Source of the DNA: Silene noctiflora
Taxonomy: Eukaryota > Streptophyta > Magnoliopsida > Caryophyllales > Caryophyllaceae
Direction of reading: 5' to 3'
DNA length: 20,187 nt
Assembly: GCA_009801015.1 (NCBI GenBank)
Contig: VHZZ01002587.1
Location: forward strand, 64,421-84,607
Shown here: positions 9,428 to 17,168 of the stretch, in pieces
Layout of the letters: each line of letters starts with the position of its first letter
Numbering within the stretch: position 1 is the first letter of the stretch
Notes under the pieces: model-generated
The model's input: the letters and a program-made list of their open reading frames with translations, nothing else
Told to the model about the DNA's origin: nothing
Database searches by the model: none
Position numbers and translations under genes: made by a program

Positions 9428-11636
9428 CCAATTATTTATCGTACCATTATCAATTATTATTACTTATTATTATCGTTAATTATTATTATTATTTGGCTCC
9501 GACTTATTCCTCCCTTTATTTATTTATTACCGTCTTATAATTATTTATTATAATAAAGCCTTTAATTACTTATTCATATTACGTAAATTATTCATATAAC
9601 CTTAACTAAATTACGGGTATTACAGATGGTATTAGTGTACGGAGTATAATCGAAAGTGACTTGTTTTACTTCCATTTTAGAAATCCTTTATTTCTAGTGT
9701 AGGAAGCTTAATTCCGACATTTGTGTAGGTGTCGTCTGCCTCTTGAATAATGTTGACAGCTAGAATAGTCTCCTTAAATTTAATAAATTTTCATAAGTGC
9801 CATGTCTGATGAGAGTATCAGAAAATTAAATAGGATATGAATTATTAGCTTGAAAATTTTTGTTTGAACTGAGATGCTTCATTAATTGCAGGAGCTGCAA
9901 ACAGAATAAAACTGTTGAAACGTTACTATACATAATACATCTTTGTCTATGTGTGTCGGTGGGTGTATGTAGGCTGTAGGCTGTAGGCTGTAGGCATTGC
10001 TAGCAAGTCTCTAGGCTAAGAATCATGAATCTTGAGTAACTTCAAAATTTGAGACATTTGGACAGTAATTTTTTTTTCTGAATATACCCACAGGCGCGCC
10101 TATTAATTGATGAAATAGTGCTGAACTGAGAACCCCTTAATTGAACCATGCATTAGAATTCACATTACTTTTTTTTTATCTAGGCTACTGATCTGTCTCT
10201 TTATTATGTTCTTTTTACGAAAATATACGAAAATTTGTAATTGATAACATGGCTTGTAGAATTGCAATTTTAGGAACATGTATTATAGGAGCTCTTCAGG
10301 GTGCTTTTTGTTGTTGGAAAACAAAAAATTGTGTTTAACCCATAATAACGTACTCTCCTATAGTCCTATGCTCTCAACAACAACAACAACCAACATTAAT
10401 ACCCTATCGTGTTAAGGACTCTTACAGAAGTACAAATAATGGGGCGAGGGGGTCATATTTAAGCAACCTTACCCATGTTAACTGACAGTTGATTAAGAGA
10501 GGCAGTGTCCGATGACATATAGTAAAAACAGAGAAAATAGAGAGCAGCTCTAGTTTTCTGAGGGTAGAGCAAGTTCAGAGCAAGTTCAGAGGCTCAGAAC
10601 TGACCATACCATACATGTGTTGATATTTGAAAGGGTGAAATAGTCTTTTGGATGGGAACAAATTCAGGTGGAGAACATGTTAAGAGTGCTATGCTACCGT
10701 GGTCCGTGGGTGTAGAATTATACGAGTATATTGCCTTTTAAGAAGAGAGCTTTAGTAGTAAGGAGTCTCTCACTTTCACTCCATTTTCAAGCCTAACCTT
10801 ACCAATCAACTCGATGGTTCTCTGTCTATTTTCTCTCGTTTCGTCCCTCTCTAAATTGGATATCCGTTTTTTTGGTGAAAATTAAACATCAATCGGATCC
10901 TAATGCACATTTGAATTTTTTAAAAATGTCGATCAACTTTTCATACTAGATTGGACCAAGGTGTCTTTAAAGTTATTAAAAATGACTGACTTCAAGAGGT
11001 TAAAATGACATAAGTATCCTTACTCTCTTTGTCTAACTCTTTAACTTTGGTGCCGAAGTAAATGGGGCTTAATGAGTAAAATAGCGGGAGTAATTAATTG
11101 AAGCCGTTCTGGTAGTTGAAGTGGTTGCTTCTTGAAAAAGTATTTGAGTAAAGTACCAGAGTGACCATACTATCACGTAGGCGGTAGGCCACTCACGTTA
11201 AGATTGCAACAGGACAAGTTCGGTGGCCCTCGAAACATTTATGCTTTTGGTATGAAGTTTGGTGATGCTATGAGTGCTATTCCTGTAAAATGAGTAACTG
11301 ATGTTTAGTGTTTCACAAATATTTGTGTGATTCTAATATTACTCAAATCACTTTCAGACAATGGCTCTGGAGATAGGGAAACACAACATCAGAGTTAATT
11401 CAATTGCCCGCGGCTTGCACCTTCAAGACGAGTATATATCATCAGTAGGGAAGGAAAGGTCTGAAAAACTGGTCAAAGAAGCGAACCCCTTGAGCAGATG
11501 GCTCGATGCCAAGAATGACTTGGTGTCGACAGTAACTTATCTAATAAGTGATGATTCACGGTATATGACAGGGACTTTGATTTTTGTCGATGGAGCTCAG
11601 TCTCTGACTAGGCCTCGAATGAAATCTTATATGTGA
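2795..11636 (+). CDS. Short-chain dehydrogenase/reductase family protein with degenerate active site (4 exons)
   Basis: Exons 2795-2886, 4563-4762, 5235-5464 and 11358-11636 join with GT-AG introns in phases 2, 1 and 0 to give 266 residues, a normal SDR length. An in-frame TAG at 2768 precedes the ATG. The N-terminus [11 protein letters not shown] (residues 8-18) sits where the Rossmann loop TGxxxGIG belongs. NAYT (92-95) replaces NNAG. The catalytic Asn118 remains in [12 protein letters not shown] has lost the catalytic Ser. In [15 protein letters not shown] the Tyr and Lys of YxxxK read Ser and Phe. The C-terminal part RVNSIARGL, then [15 protein letters not shown], is typical of the fold. 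The overall sequence, including the C-terminus RPRMKSYM, resembles a plant SDR clade I recall as containing Arabidopsis At3g01980; this was not searched. No substrate can be assigned. Intron 3 is 5.9 kb because of transposon insertions. The reading frame is intact, so it is probably expressed, perhaps as a non-catalytic or unusual Rossmann protein. Confidence 0.85.
2917..3013. mobile_element. Short degenerate Stowaway-like MITE
   Basis: A 97-bp segment lies between TA dinucleotides (2915-2916 and 3014-3015). Its left end reads ATCCCTCCGCCCCAATCG and continues into TTTATTTAC. The right end, read in reverse, carries CGCCGTCTCAATCAATTG then TTTACC. Both resemble the termini of the clean Stowaway at 3952-4170. 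The outermost bases on the right have decayed. It begins only 30 bp after the exon 1 splice donor. Confidence 0.5.
3952..4170. mobile_element. Stowaway MITE (Tc1/mariner type)
   Basis: A 219-bp element with classic Stowaway termini. It starts CTCCCTCCGTCCCGGTCATT and ends with GAATGGAGGGAG preceded by CAAATGACCG. It is flanked by TA on both sides (3950-3951 and 4171-4172), the target duplication expected of Tc1/mariner transposition. There is no coding capacity. It lies inside SDR intron 1. Confidence 0.88.
4866..4945. repeat. Imperfect tandem repeat, about 25-30 bp unit
   Basis: Three successive units begin at about 4866, 4891 and 4921. Each has the form TGCA-AGA-(A/G)TAACCTTATA followed by a GGC or GTGG segment. 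Unit length varies from 25 to 30 bp. It lies directly upstream of the tRNA-like relic and might be part of the same older repeat. Confidence 0.6.
4955..5080 (+). mobile_element. tRNA-derived SINE-like relic
   Basis: An A-box-like segment TAAGCTAGCCGGTAAAGC (4964-4981) is followed by the hairpin GTCATG-GACGATAAT-CATGAC (4982-5002) and a B-box-like GGTTTAAATCC (5006-5016). The order and spacing are those of a tRNA head. The T-stem pairs poorly and there is no acceptor stem, so this is not a functional tRNA. An A-rich stretch follows near 5066-5078. I found no target duplication, so the end is approximate. Confidence 0.4.
5510..6603. mobile_element. Foldback / Mutator-like non-autonomous element
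   Basis: The two ends are long imperfect inverted repeats of roughly 90 bp. The left one has AATAATCCAAACTATAGG, then TTTTAATTC, AACCCTACTATTA and CCCCATATT. The right one, read in reverse, gives AATAATCCATAGTATGG, then GTTTTAACTTAATA and TCCTAACTATCC, ending CCCATATT. The interior is CCACC-rich in the left half and GGTGG-rich in the right half, so the whole 1.1 kb can fold around a centre near 6070-6080. ATTAATT flanks both ends (5503-5509 and 6604-6610), a possible remnant of a longer target duplication. Exact ends are uncertain by a few bases. No transposase is present. Confidence 0.6.
7224..7915. mobile_element. Non-autonomous hAT (Ac-like) element with GCGGGT words
   Basis: A 692-bp element with inverted termini TAGGGATGTCA and TGACATCCCTA. 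It is flanked by a perfect 8-bp target duplication CTTAAAAT (7216-7223 and 7916-7923). An 8-bp duplication and a (T/C)AGGGATG terminus are hallmarks of hAT transposons of the Ac type. Each end (about 7234-7420 and 7757-7905) is made of GC-rich words such as GGGGCGGG and GTGCGGGT. They run G-rich first and C-rich after, so each end can also fold. The middle (7440-7740) is AT-rich. There is no transposase. The element is nested in the solo LTR and is therefore younger. Confidence 0.87.
7336..7396. other. G-quadruplex-prone tracts on both strands
   Basis: On the + strand, 7336-7356 has four G-runs with loops of 4, 1 and 3 bases. Immediately downstream, 7369-7396 has at least four C-runs, giving a quadruplex motif on the opposite strand. 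Both lie in the left arm of the hAT element. Formation is inferred from the motif only. Confidence 0.5.
7961..8148. repeat. Degenerate minisatellite inside the LTR
   Basis: About six diverged units start with GGCAGTAG or a variant at 7961, 8002, 8032, 8052, 8085 and 8117. They often continue into a TGCTATGC(T/A)CA segment. Spacing varies from 20 to 41 bp. The array belongs to the solo LTR. Confidence 0.55.
9361..9369 (-). promoter_or_regulatory. TATA box of the LTR
   Basis: On the minus strand this reads TATAAATAG, close to the plant TATA consensus. A purine-rich AGAGAGAAGG segment follows about 20 bp downstream. Its position near one LTR end fits a U3 promoter and is the main evidence for the LTR orientation. 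Activity is not demonstrated. Confidence 0.5.
9394..9426. repeat. (ATT)n microsatellite
   Basis: About eleven uninterrupted ATT units lie in the solo LTR, followed by more scattered TTATTA words up to about 9560. Confidence 0.85.
9630..11357. other. Rest of SDR intron 3, largely featureless
   Basis: AT-rich intron sequence without a recognised gene or bounded element. It contains four perfect tandem copies of the 7-mer TGTAGGC (9968-9995) and a short CAA run (10376-10391). Nothing else stands out. Confidence 0.55.
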
Positions 11637-12790
11637 ATTTGGCCCGGTATTGGATCGACGGTATGTAGTTGCATGCGTCTTATCACATTAATTAATACTC
11701 CGTATAATCCATACTATTACTATAGGTGTATAGCCGAGGAGGCTATAAGCAAACAATTTATCTTGTACGAGACAATCTCACATGTAAGACCAACCCATTT
11801 TTCATGTATTCCTCATTTGGATATAGGTTTATGTATCCTCTTCATCTTTCGGACCGTCTCATAAATTTTCACCTTAAGCAAGAGTTTACTGTTGAAATTC
11901 ATAATTTGTTCAGTTATTTAAGATAGTTATTTAGAAGATGTACGACATAATTGGAACCGTCTGTTATTTGCTTTCTTATAAGAATGTTCTATCAAAGAAT
12001 GATGTAATATTGGGACAGGGTGAGTTTTATTTTATTGTCAAATGATTTAAAATAATTTTGGAAGTAGTCTTGAAATAATTCGGATGCAATTGGGGCTAAT
12101 TGGGTTACAAAATATCAATCACTATTCCCTATTGCAGCTATGTGAAAGCGAAAAATACGGGAACGGATCACTGTCGCGTCCATAAATCGTTGCATTTGGT
12201 TTGGATTGGATTGGTGTAGGATAACCATAGTCTATTTCTCAAATCTAATTCGTTATGTAATAATGCTTTGTATAATTACGAGATCGCCTTCTAAAGAGCA
12301 AATCCTAATTCCGCCACTAAACCGCTCAATAATGTAGGTAGATATTGTTGGTGATGAATGGTAAACTAGAGTTAGGGAGTAGTTACACAGCTGGCTGTCT
12401 GTTTTGAATGAAAGGTGAAAGCAACCAAACCCTGTGCAATTCTGGACCCTCACTTATTAATGGCTTTACCACTCACCTGTTTCTTTCACCCATTTTGGTT
12501 TCTTCTTTCACTTCTGTCTTCCAAATCCACTTGCTCCCCTTTCACTCCCAATGTCTCAGGACATCTTCCTCATATACGCCAGTTAGTGTAGCTCGTAAAG
12601 TCATGAGTGCTGGTACTAATGATCCGAGTTCAAAGTTGTCGGCATTAAATTTGCCCTTATGGCTTCTTTTACACCAAAACGAGAGAACATAACCATCCTT
12701 ATAACTCCCATAGCTTTTTCCCTTCATCGTCAAACACTGGACATTATTAACAAACTATTACCGTCTTAAACAGGAATCCGTGTTAACAAA
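11637..12790. other. SDR 3' flank and intergenic region
   Basis: The beginning must contain the SDR 3' UTR, but no single polyadenylation signal is convincing. One exact ACTCCGTAT word lies at 11697-11705. The rest is AT-rich, with a pyrimidine-rich patch around 12470-12560. No gene is recognised. Confidence 0.5.
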
Positions 12791-12838
12791 ACTACTCCTC
12801 CCAGTGTACTAACTACTACTCCTCCCAGTGTACTAACT
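12791..12838. repeat. Two tandem copies of a 24-bp unit
   Basis: ACTACTCCTCCCAGTGTACT plus AACT occurs at 12791 and again at 12815 without a mismatch. It abuts the left end of the Stowaway element, whose first bases (ACTACTCCCTCC) resemble the unit start. Replication slippage at the insertion border is a possible origin. Confidence 0.85.
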
Positions 12839-12842
12839 ACTA

Positions 12843-13140
12843 CTCCCTCCATTCAACTCCACACTACCACTATTCCATTTTCATCCATTCAACTCCACAC
12901 TATCACTTTTCTTATTTGGCAAATTATATCCCCATTTTATCCTAATAAAAACTCAATATTTACAAAAAAATGTCATCCATACCCCACACTAATCCACCAT
13001 AAAACTCTACCTTTATATTTTTTTTTAATATTTTTAACCTTTCCATTCTCTTTCCCTATGTACTTTTAATAGTTTTTTTAATCCACTCCTTAATACCCGT
13101 GCAAAAAACATAACTACCGTGTGGAATTGAATGGAGGGAG
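12843..13140. mobile_element. Stowaway MITE (second family)
   Basis: A 298-bp element with 22-bp terminal inverted repeats that differ at one base. The left end reads CTCCCTCCATTCAACTCCAC then AC, and the right end is GTGTGGAATTGAATGGAGGG then AG. It is flanked by TA on both sides (12841-12842 and 13141-13142). The left end repeats the CATTCAACTCCACACTA motif internally at about 12886. It is non-coding and lies about 1.05 kb upstream of the SPL start codon. Confidence 0.88.
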
Positions 13141-13360
13141 TAAGTAGTAAGTACTTATGTACCACATCAGTCACCTGTCTTTATCTCTTTCTTTCTTTCT
13201 TTCTTTTTTCTTTTTACTGTCAAAAGTAAATAGTAAAAAAATGTTATGTTTCCCTTACACCCACAACAAAACCATTGTCCTTAGAATACTACTTAAGGTA
13301 ACAAAACATATTGTGCTCCCTACTTTCCCACATTATTTTCTTTTTCTTTATCTTTATCAT

Positions 13361-13414
13361 ACACAGTCACACAGTCACACACACAGTCACACAGTCACAC
13401 AGTCACACACACAC
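13361..13414. repeat. CACAGT/CACA microsatellite
   Basis: Interspersed ACACAGTC and CACACA units repeat over about 54 bp. It sits about 780 bp upstream of the SPL start codon and is likely length-variable. Confidence 0.8.
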
Positions 13415-13606
13415 TCAAGTGCTAGATTCAAGTCCTTTATTATCCTGAACTCCATGTCAGAAAATGAATGGCTTAGGATTTAGGAACACCCCAAATCTGT
13501 GCCCTTCTCATTTCTCCTCTTCTTTCTTCTTCGTACTTTACTTTCTATATATGATCAAACCATTACTTATTAGGTTTTCTATTGAATGAATGATTCTCTC
13601 ATTGCT

Positions 13607-14030
13607 AACCATCTTCAATAAGGTTTGTTTACTACTCCGTATTTCCGTATATATATCGTTTCTTCGATCTTGTTATTTAATTTCTTGTGTGCGACAGTAT
13701 TTTTGGTGTCGTATTTACAAAATATTAACAGAACTCCATAAAGGGCCACCAATAAAGAAATATACCCACCGTAAATGGGACTGGTAAGTAAAGAGGAGAT
13801 AGACCTACACGACGTTTCCCTTATAATAACCATCTTTAACAAGGTTTGTTTACTACTCCGTATTTAATTTCTTGTACGCGACAGTATTTTTGGTATCGTA
13901 TTTAAAATACTCCGTATAATGTAGTGGAACAAAAGAACGTCACATGGTTCATCTAGAAAAATATACCCGTCTTAAATGGGACATGTAAGTAATAAAGAGG
14001 TAGACCTACACAACGTTTCCCTTATAATAA
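13607..14030. repeat. Tandem duplication of about 220 bp upstream of SPL
   Basis: Copy 1 (13607-13827) and copy 2 (13828-about 14030) are adjacent and in the same orientation. Shared blocks in order are AACCATCTT-AA-AAGG followed by TTTGTTTACTACTCCGTATT, then TTTAATTTCTTGT and CGACAGTATTTTTGGT, then AAATATACCC-C-GT-AAATGGGAC, then TAGACCTACAC and GACGTTTCCCTTATAATAA or close variants. Copy 2 lacks about 32 bp near 13643-13674 of copy 1. It has a different middle segment (about 13909-13965) that carries another ACTCCGTAT word. Divergence shows that the duplication is not recent. Confidence 0.85.
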
Positions 14031-14195
14031 AGGAGAGATTTTTTTTCCATGTAAATGTTTATCGGAGGTGACAAAATGAGTTATGATTTAACATTATTCC
14101 ATATAACTCACTAAATAGAGTCCCTTCGGAAACATCTGATAAAATTGGAACGAAACTAAATCGTTATTGTTCCATTATAAAAGGAGTTGGATCAA

Positions 14196-16317
14196 ATGGA
14201 GTGGGACCCAAAATCATCTACATGGAATGCAATAAGGAAGCTAGAATTACAATTACAAGACAATAATATGTTTGAGTTAGGGATCAGTAGCAGCAATATG
14301 TTTTCAGTAGATCTCAAGCTTGGAAGTTTAGAACAAATGGGAGATGTTCCAATGATGGATACATTTAAGAATTCGACATCCTTGACGATGGCTTCTAATT
14401 CTACATCAAGCTCACCATTGTCTAAGAGAGGCCGGCCTCGTGGTACCGGAGCACTACAGACTACAGTTTACTGCTCTGTAGATGGGTGCAATTCTGATCT
14501 TAGTCAAGGCAGGGAGTATCATCGTCGACACAGGGTTTGTGAGCGTCATTCTAAGACGCCGGTTGTTCTTATTGGTGCCAAAGAACAGCGGTTTTGCCAG
14601 CAATGTAGCAGGTACCATTGCAACTACTTTAGCTTGATTTATGTATATTTATTGTATGATTATTGATTAATGTTCATGAACTACACCTCCGTCTTGGTCT
14701 TGTAATCGATAAACTTATTGTTAGACCGCTTCATAGGAATAGGATAGTACGCTTTTTGCATCCTCAACTTACACAGTTACACTCCGTATGTCGGTGGGTC
14801 TAAGAAAATGCCAGTTAAATCATCTCGTAAGGTCGTTAGAATAAGTTATATCCCCAACAATTTTGAAGTAAATGACGTTTTATATTGTTAAATTTGTTTA
14901 TACTAATAAAAATGTGTTCCAAATGACCAAGACTCAAAACCTATCAATAAATCACGGGAATAATAACGTCGAAGAGGAAATGTACTCTCTGATTTGTTTC
15001 GCGAGAGTATTATTTTGCTGACTTTTCTAAATTGGGTTTTGAGTGGGGGTAATTAATCAGTATGACTACCCAAAATCATTGTGCTTTACTTTGGAGTTTG
15101 GACCCCCAAAAATGTAGGCCACTGATGTAGGTGTAAATAGGTGTAGGCCTAAATATGGGCAGTAAAATTTAAGTCATTATTACTGTGCAATAATGCACTT
15201 CTTATACTGACTGAAACTCTGAAACTTACAGCTAGATGCTATAGCTCTTTCATGAATGGTTTTTCTACACAAAAGGACCGTATTACATGTGAAATCGTCT
15301 TATTTTAGAATTTGTGAAGTCATTAAATATGCAATATTTCCCAATATTACACTGGCTGCAGTAACTATGTTCTGTAACTTTTTCTGTGAATGTGATGGTC
15401 TTAGATTTCATTCACTGGGAGAGTTTGATGACACGAAGCGAAGCTGCAGGAAACGTTTGGATGGACATAACCGACGTCGGAGGAAATCACAGCCTGAAAA
15501 TATATACATGACCACCTCTGGTTGTTTTCAGACTCCTCAATCAGGTCTGATCATTACTCCGCTAAACTTCTTTGCGACAGCTTTCAATTGCAAATGTTTT
15601 TCCTTTTTCTGCGTCATTGTTAAAGCGTCTTTAATATCGTCTTTTCAACTCGCATACCTATAGGCGAAGGTTAACTTAAGGGTAATGTCACATTTACTCT
15701 TATCAAGACATCAAGGGTAATGTATGTTATTGTAGCTGTCATATTACATTTATTATCGTAAAAATGTCCCATTACCAATTAATCCAGGAAGCGAGCTGCT
15801 GCAATTCTGTTGTCCAGATAACTGGCCAGGGATTTCTGAACCCGAAAAAGCATTATATGGCAATCGTAACCATACCCTCAATGATCCAGTTTCTTCAATG
15901 TGGAGCGCAAGCTGTGCAAAATCAGAGAAACATACGACATATCTTTCAGGCATCAATCACCAAACAATATTCCAGTCGTCTCCCAACGACATTTCTGCAG
16001 CAAGAACTAGTACCGGCAGCCTGGATGCATCATTTGACAGAGCAACCGTGTTATCAAACTCCGAGTGTGCTCTCTCTCTTCTGTCAAGCTACCCAACACA
16101 ATCATCAGGCATGTGCATGGGTACCGCCATACCGCCATTGATAATGAACTCATCCCCTCAATTTTCATGTTCTAAGGGATTGGAGGGCGAGAGTTCAGCT
16201 TCGGTCTCTAGCTCAAGCACCACTAATAATTCTTACATCTTTGGAGGGTTTCACCCTGGACAAGACGGGTATTCCGAAAACAGGTCTTCTAGGATTTTCC
16301 CGTTTTCGTTGCAGTAA
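14196..16317 (+). CDS. SPL13: SQUAMOSA promoter-binding protein-like (SBP-box) transcription factor, SPL13-type, 3 exons
   Basis: Exons 14196-14611, 15405-15544 and 15788-16317 join in frame to 361 residues, close to my recollection of Arabidopsis SPL13 (359). The ATG is preceded by an in-frame TAA at 14178. The N-terminus has FSVDLKLG (36-43), common in this family. The SBP domain (about 93-168) binds GTAC-core DNA. Zinc site 1 is Cys93, Cys98, Cys115, His118; site 2 is Cys134, Cys137, His141, Cys153. All are present. The bipartite nuclear signal KRSCRKR...RRRRK (150-166) is intact. Intron 1 (793 bp) cuts the domain after CQQCSR, the usual position in SPL genes; intron 2 is 243 bp. Exon 3 encodes CALSLLSS (279-286), the miR156 target peptide. 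The product should be a nuclear regulator of juvenile-to-adult phase change, as known for the family. The SPL13 symbol rests on length, exon count and general resemblance; another miR156-regulated SPL is possible. Confidence 0.93.
14612..15404 (+). other. SPL intron 1
   Basis: A 793-bp intron inside the SBP domain (donor GCAG|GTACCA, acceptor TCTTAG|A), phase 2. It carries one ACTCCGTAT word (14781-14789). No bounded repeat or RNA gene was seen. Confidence 0.8.
16067..16086 (+). promoter_or_regulatory. miR156/miR157 target site in SPL exon 3
   Basis: The 20-nt site GTGCTCTCTCTCTTCTGTCA is the standard plant SPL target sequence. Compared with the miR156 complement as I recall it, it differs at one base, the mismatch usual in SPL targets. 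It encodes ALSLLS with flanking Cys and Ser. The transcript should therefore be cleaved or repressed by miR156, which declines with plant age. Confidence 0.95.
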
Positions 16318-16394
16318 TCAATTTGTTTAACATATGAATCTTTTTTCATTCCAAGTCCCTATTTTTTTCCCCAGTAATCTGGTTTTGGAACATC

Positions 16395-16419
16395 TGACAC
16401 CGGAACAAGTTCGGTGTCA
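16395..16419 (+). other. Hairpin in SPL 3' UTR
   Basis: TGACACC(G)GAAC and GTTCGGTGTCA pair over about 11 bases with one bulged G and a very short AA loop. In practice the innermost pair would open. It begins 78 nt after the stop codon and ends 15 nt before AATAAA. Its function is unknown. Confidence 0.5.
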
Positions 16420-16434
16420 ATGACGAACATTTGT

Positions 16435-16440
16435 AATAAA
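16435..16440 (+). terminator. Candidate polyadenylation signal of SPL
   Basis: AATAAA lies 118 nt after the stop codon in an AT-rich context. Plant signals are loose, so use of this site is only likely. Confidence 0.45.
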
Positions 16441-16711
16441 AATTGGTAATGCTCTGTAGCTAGTCATGAAATATGAATCTAAATGATCAAGAACGCGGAT
16501 AAGTCGACTGGAACGGTAGGCGATCTATTTATCTAGCGATTTTATGGACTGACATTGGTGAACTATGTATCGACCGATGGTGTACAAGTCGACCATATAG
16601 AAAAAAAAAAAAGGTTTCCGGAGACGTTAATAGAGGACGGATAGCGAACATAATCGACCAATCGAATTAGGGAGGATAAAAATATTCTTTGTAAACCCTA
16701 TGATAAGGGTC

Positions 16712-17160
16712 TAGACGAGCCAAATCGGGGTCATGTCGCGTTGCGGGCATATTGGATCACGACTACGTCCTGGTCGGGTTCGGGTCGCTTACGGGCCGGG
16801 TTAATCGGGTCAATTTTAAGCACGTGTTGGGTTGGGTCGGCTTCGGGTCAGGTCATTTAGATAGATCTGTCGGATAGGGTTTGGGTCTGGTTTTGGCCGG
16901 GTCTGGTCATTATCGGGTTGGGTCATTAAAATGCTCATTTCTGGGCCGGATCATTATGATAATTTGCGAGTCAATGCATGTATTGGGTCGTCTCGGGTCT
17001 GGTCGAGTTCGATTTCAAGTCGGCCTTATTGGGTTAGCTCGACTTGCGGGACATAATCGAGTCAGTGGGTCGATTTCGGGTTGCAACATTTTCGAGTCTT
17101 AGCGAGTCGAGGTTGCTCGGGTACGAGTCGGGTCGGGCCGGGCCAGACCTTGCAGCTCTA
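16712..17160. mobile_element. Non-autonomous hAT-like element made of CGGGT words
   Basis: A 449-bp island of CGGGT, GGGTC and GGTCAT words. It begins TAGACGAGCCAAATC and ends GACCTTGCAGCTCTA, an imperfect inverted pair with the TAGA-type end of hAT transposons. It is flanked by TAAGGGTC (16704-16711) and TAAGAGTC (17161-17168), an 8-bp duplication with one mismatch. There is no transposase. Short open frames rich in Gly, Arg and Val inside it are by-products of the repeat. Confidence 0.72.
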
Positions 17161-17168
17161 TAAGAGTC

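Larger units (their letters stand above)
6790..9624 (-). mobile_element. Solo LTR of an LTR retrotransposon, probably Ty3/Gypsy
   Basis: The segment begins TGTAACACCC and ends GGGTATTACA, the TG...CA ends of an LTR. It is flanked by an exact 5-bp duplication GATGG (6785-6789 and 9625-9629). There is no internal coding region, primer site or second LTR, so it is a solo LTR left by recombination between two LTRs. Subtracting the nested hAT element and its duplication leaves about 2.1 kb, a long LTR. Minus-strand orientation is inferred from a TATAAATAG promoter box at 9361-9369 on that strand, about 255 bp inside the minus-strand 5' end. The TGTAA-ACCC terminus is common in plant Ty3/Gypsy LTRs; the lineage is not established. 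It lies antisense to the SDR gene. Confidence 0.8.
5465..11357 (+). other. SDR intron 3, transposon-expanded
   Basis: A 5893-bp phase-0 intron with donor AAG|GTATGT and acceptor CTTTCAG|AC. Most of its length is accounted for by a foldback element (5510-6603) and a solo LTR (6790-9624) carrying a nested hAT element. The short interval 6604-6784 shows nothing recognisable. Confidence 0.75.
13141..14195 (+). promoter_or_regulatory. Upstream and probable 5' leader region of the SPL gene
   Basis: This region must hold the SPL promoter and 5' UTR. Visible features are a CT-rich stretch (13178-13219), a CACAGT microsatellite, a CT-rich patch (13505-13545) followed by a TATA-like CTATATATG near 13545, and a tandem duplication (13607-14030). 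AAG|GTTTGT at about 13620 and 13842 looks like a splice donor, so a leader intron is possible but unproven. The transcription start cannot be fixed from sequence. Confidence 0.4.
16318..16711 (+). other. SPL 3' UTR and flank
   Basis: This includes the SPL 3' UTR with a hairpin (16395-16419) and an AATAAA at 16435-16440 that is a reasonable polyadenylation signal. A 12-A run follows near 16601. Nothing further is recognised up to the hAT element. Confidence 0.55.

Noticed and set aside
6790..9624. Complete LTR retrotransposon
   Set aside because: No gag-pol coding sequence, primer-binding site or second LTR was seen between the duplicated GATGG flanks.
13157..13483. 108-codon frame upstream of SPL
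   Set aside because: It spans a CT-rich stretch and a CACAGT microsatellite. The peptide is low-complexity with no domain.
14187..14666. SPL reading frame starting at a TTG and running past 14611
   Set aside because: The first ATG is at 14196, after an in-frame TAA at 14178. The sequence after 14611 is intron, since the SBP domain resumes only at 15405.
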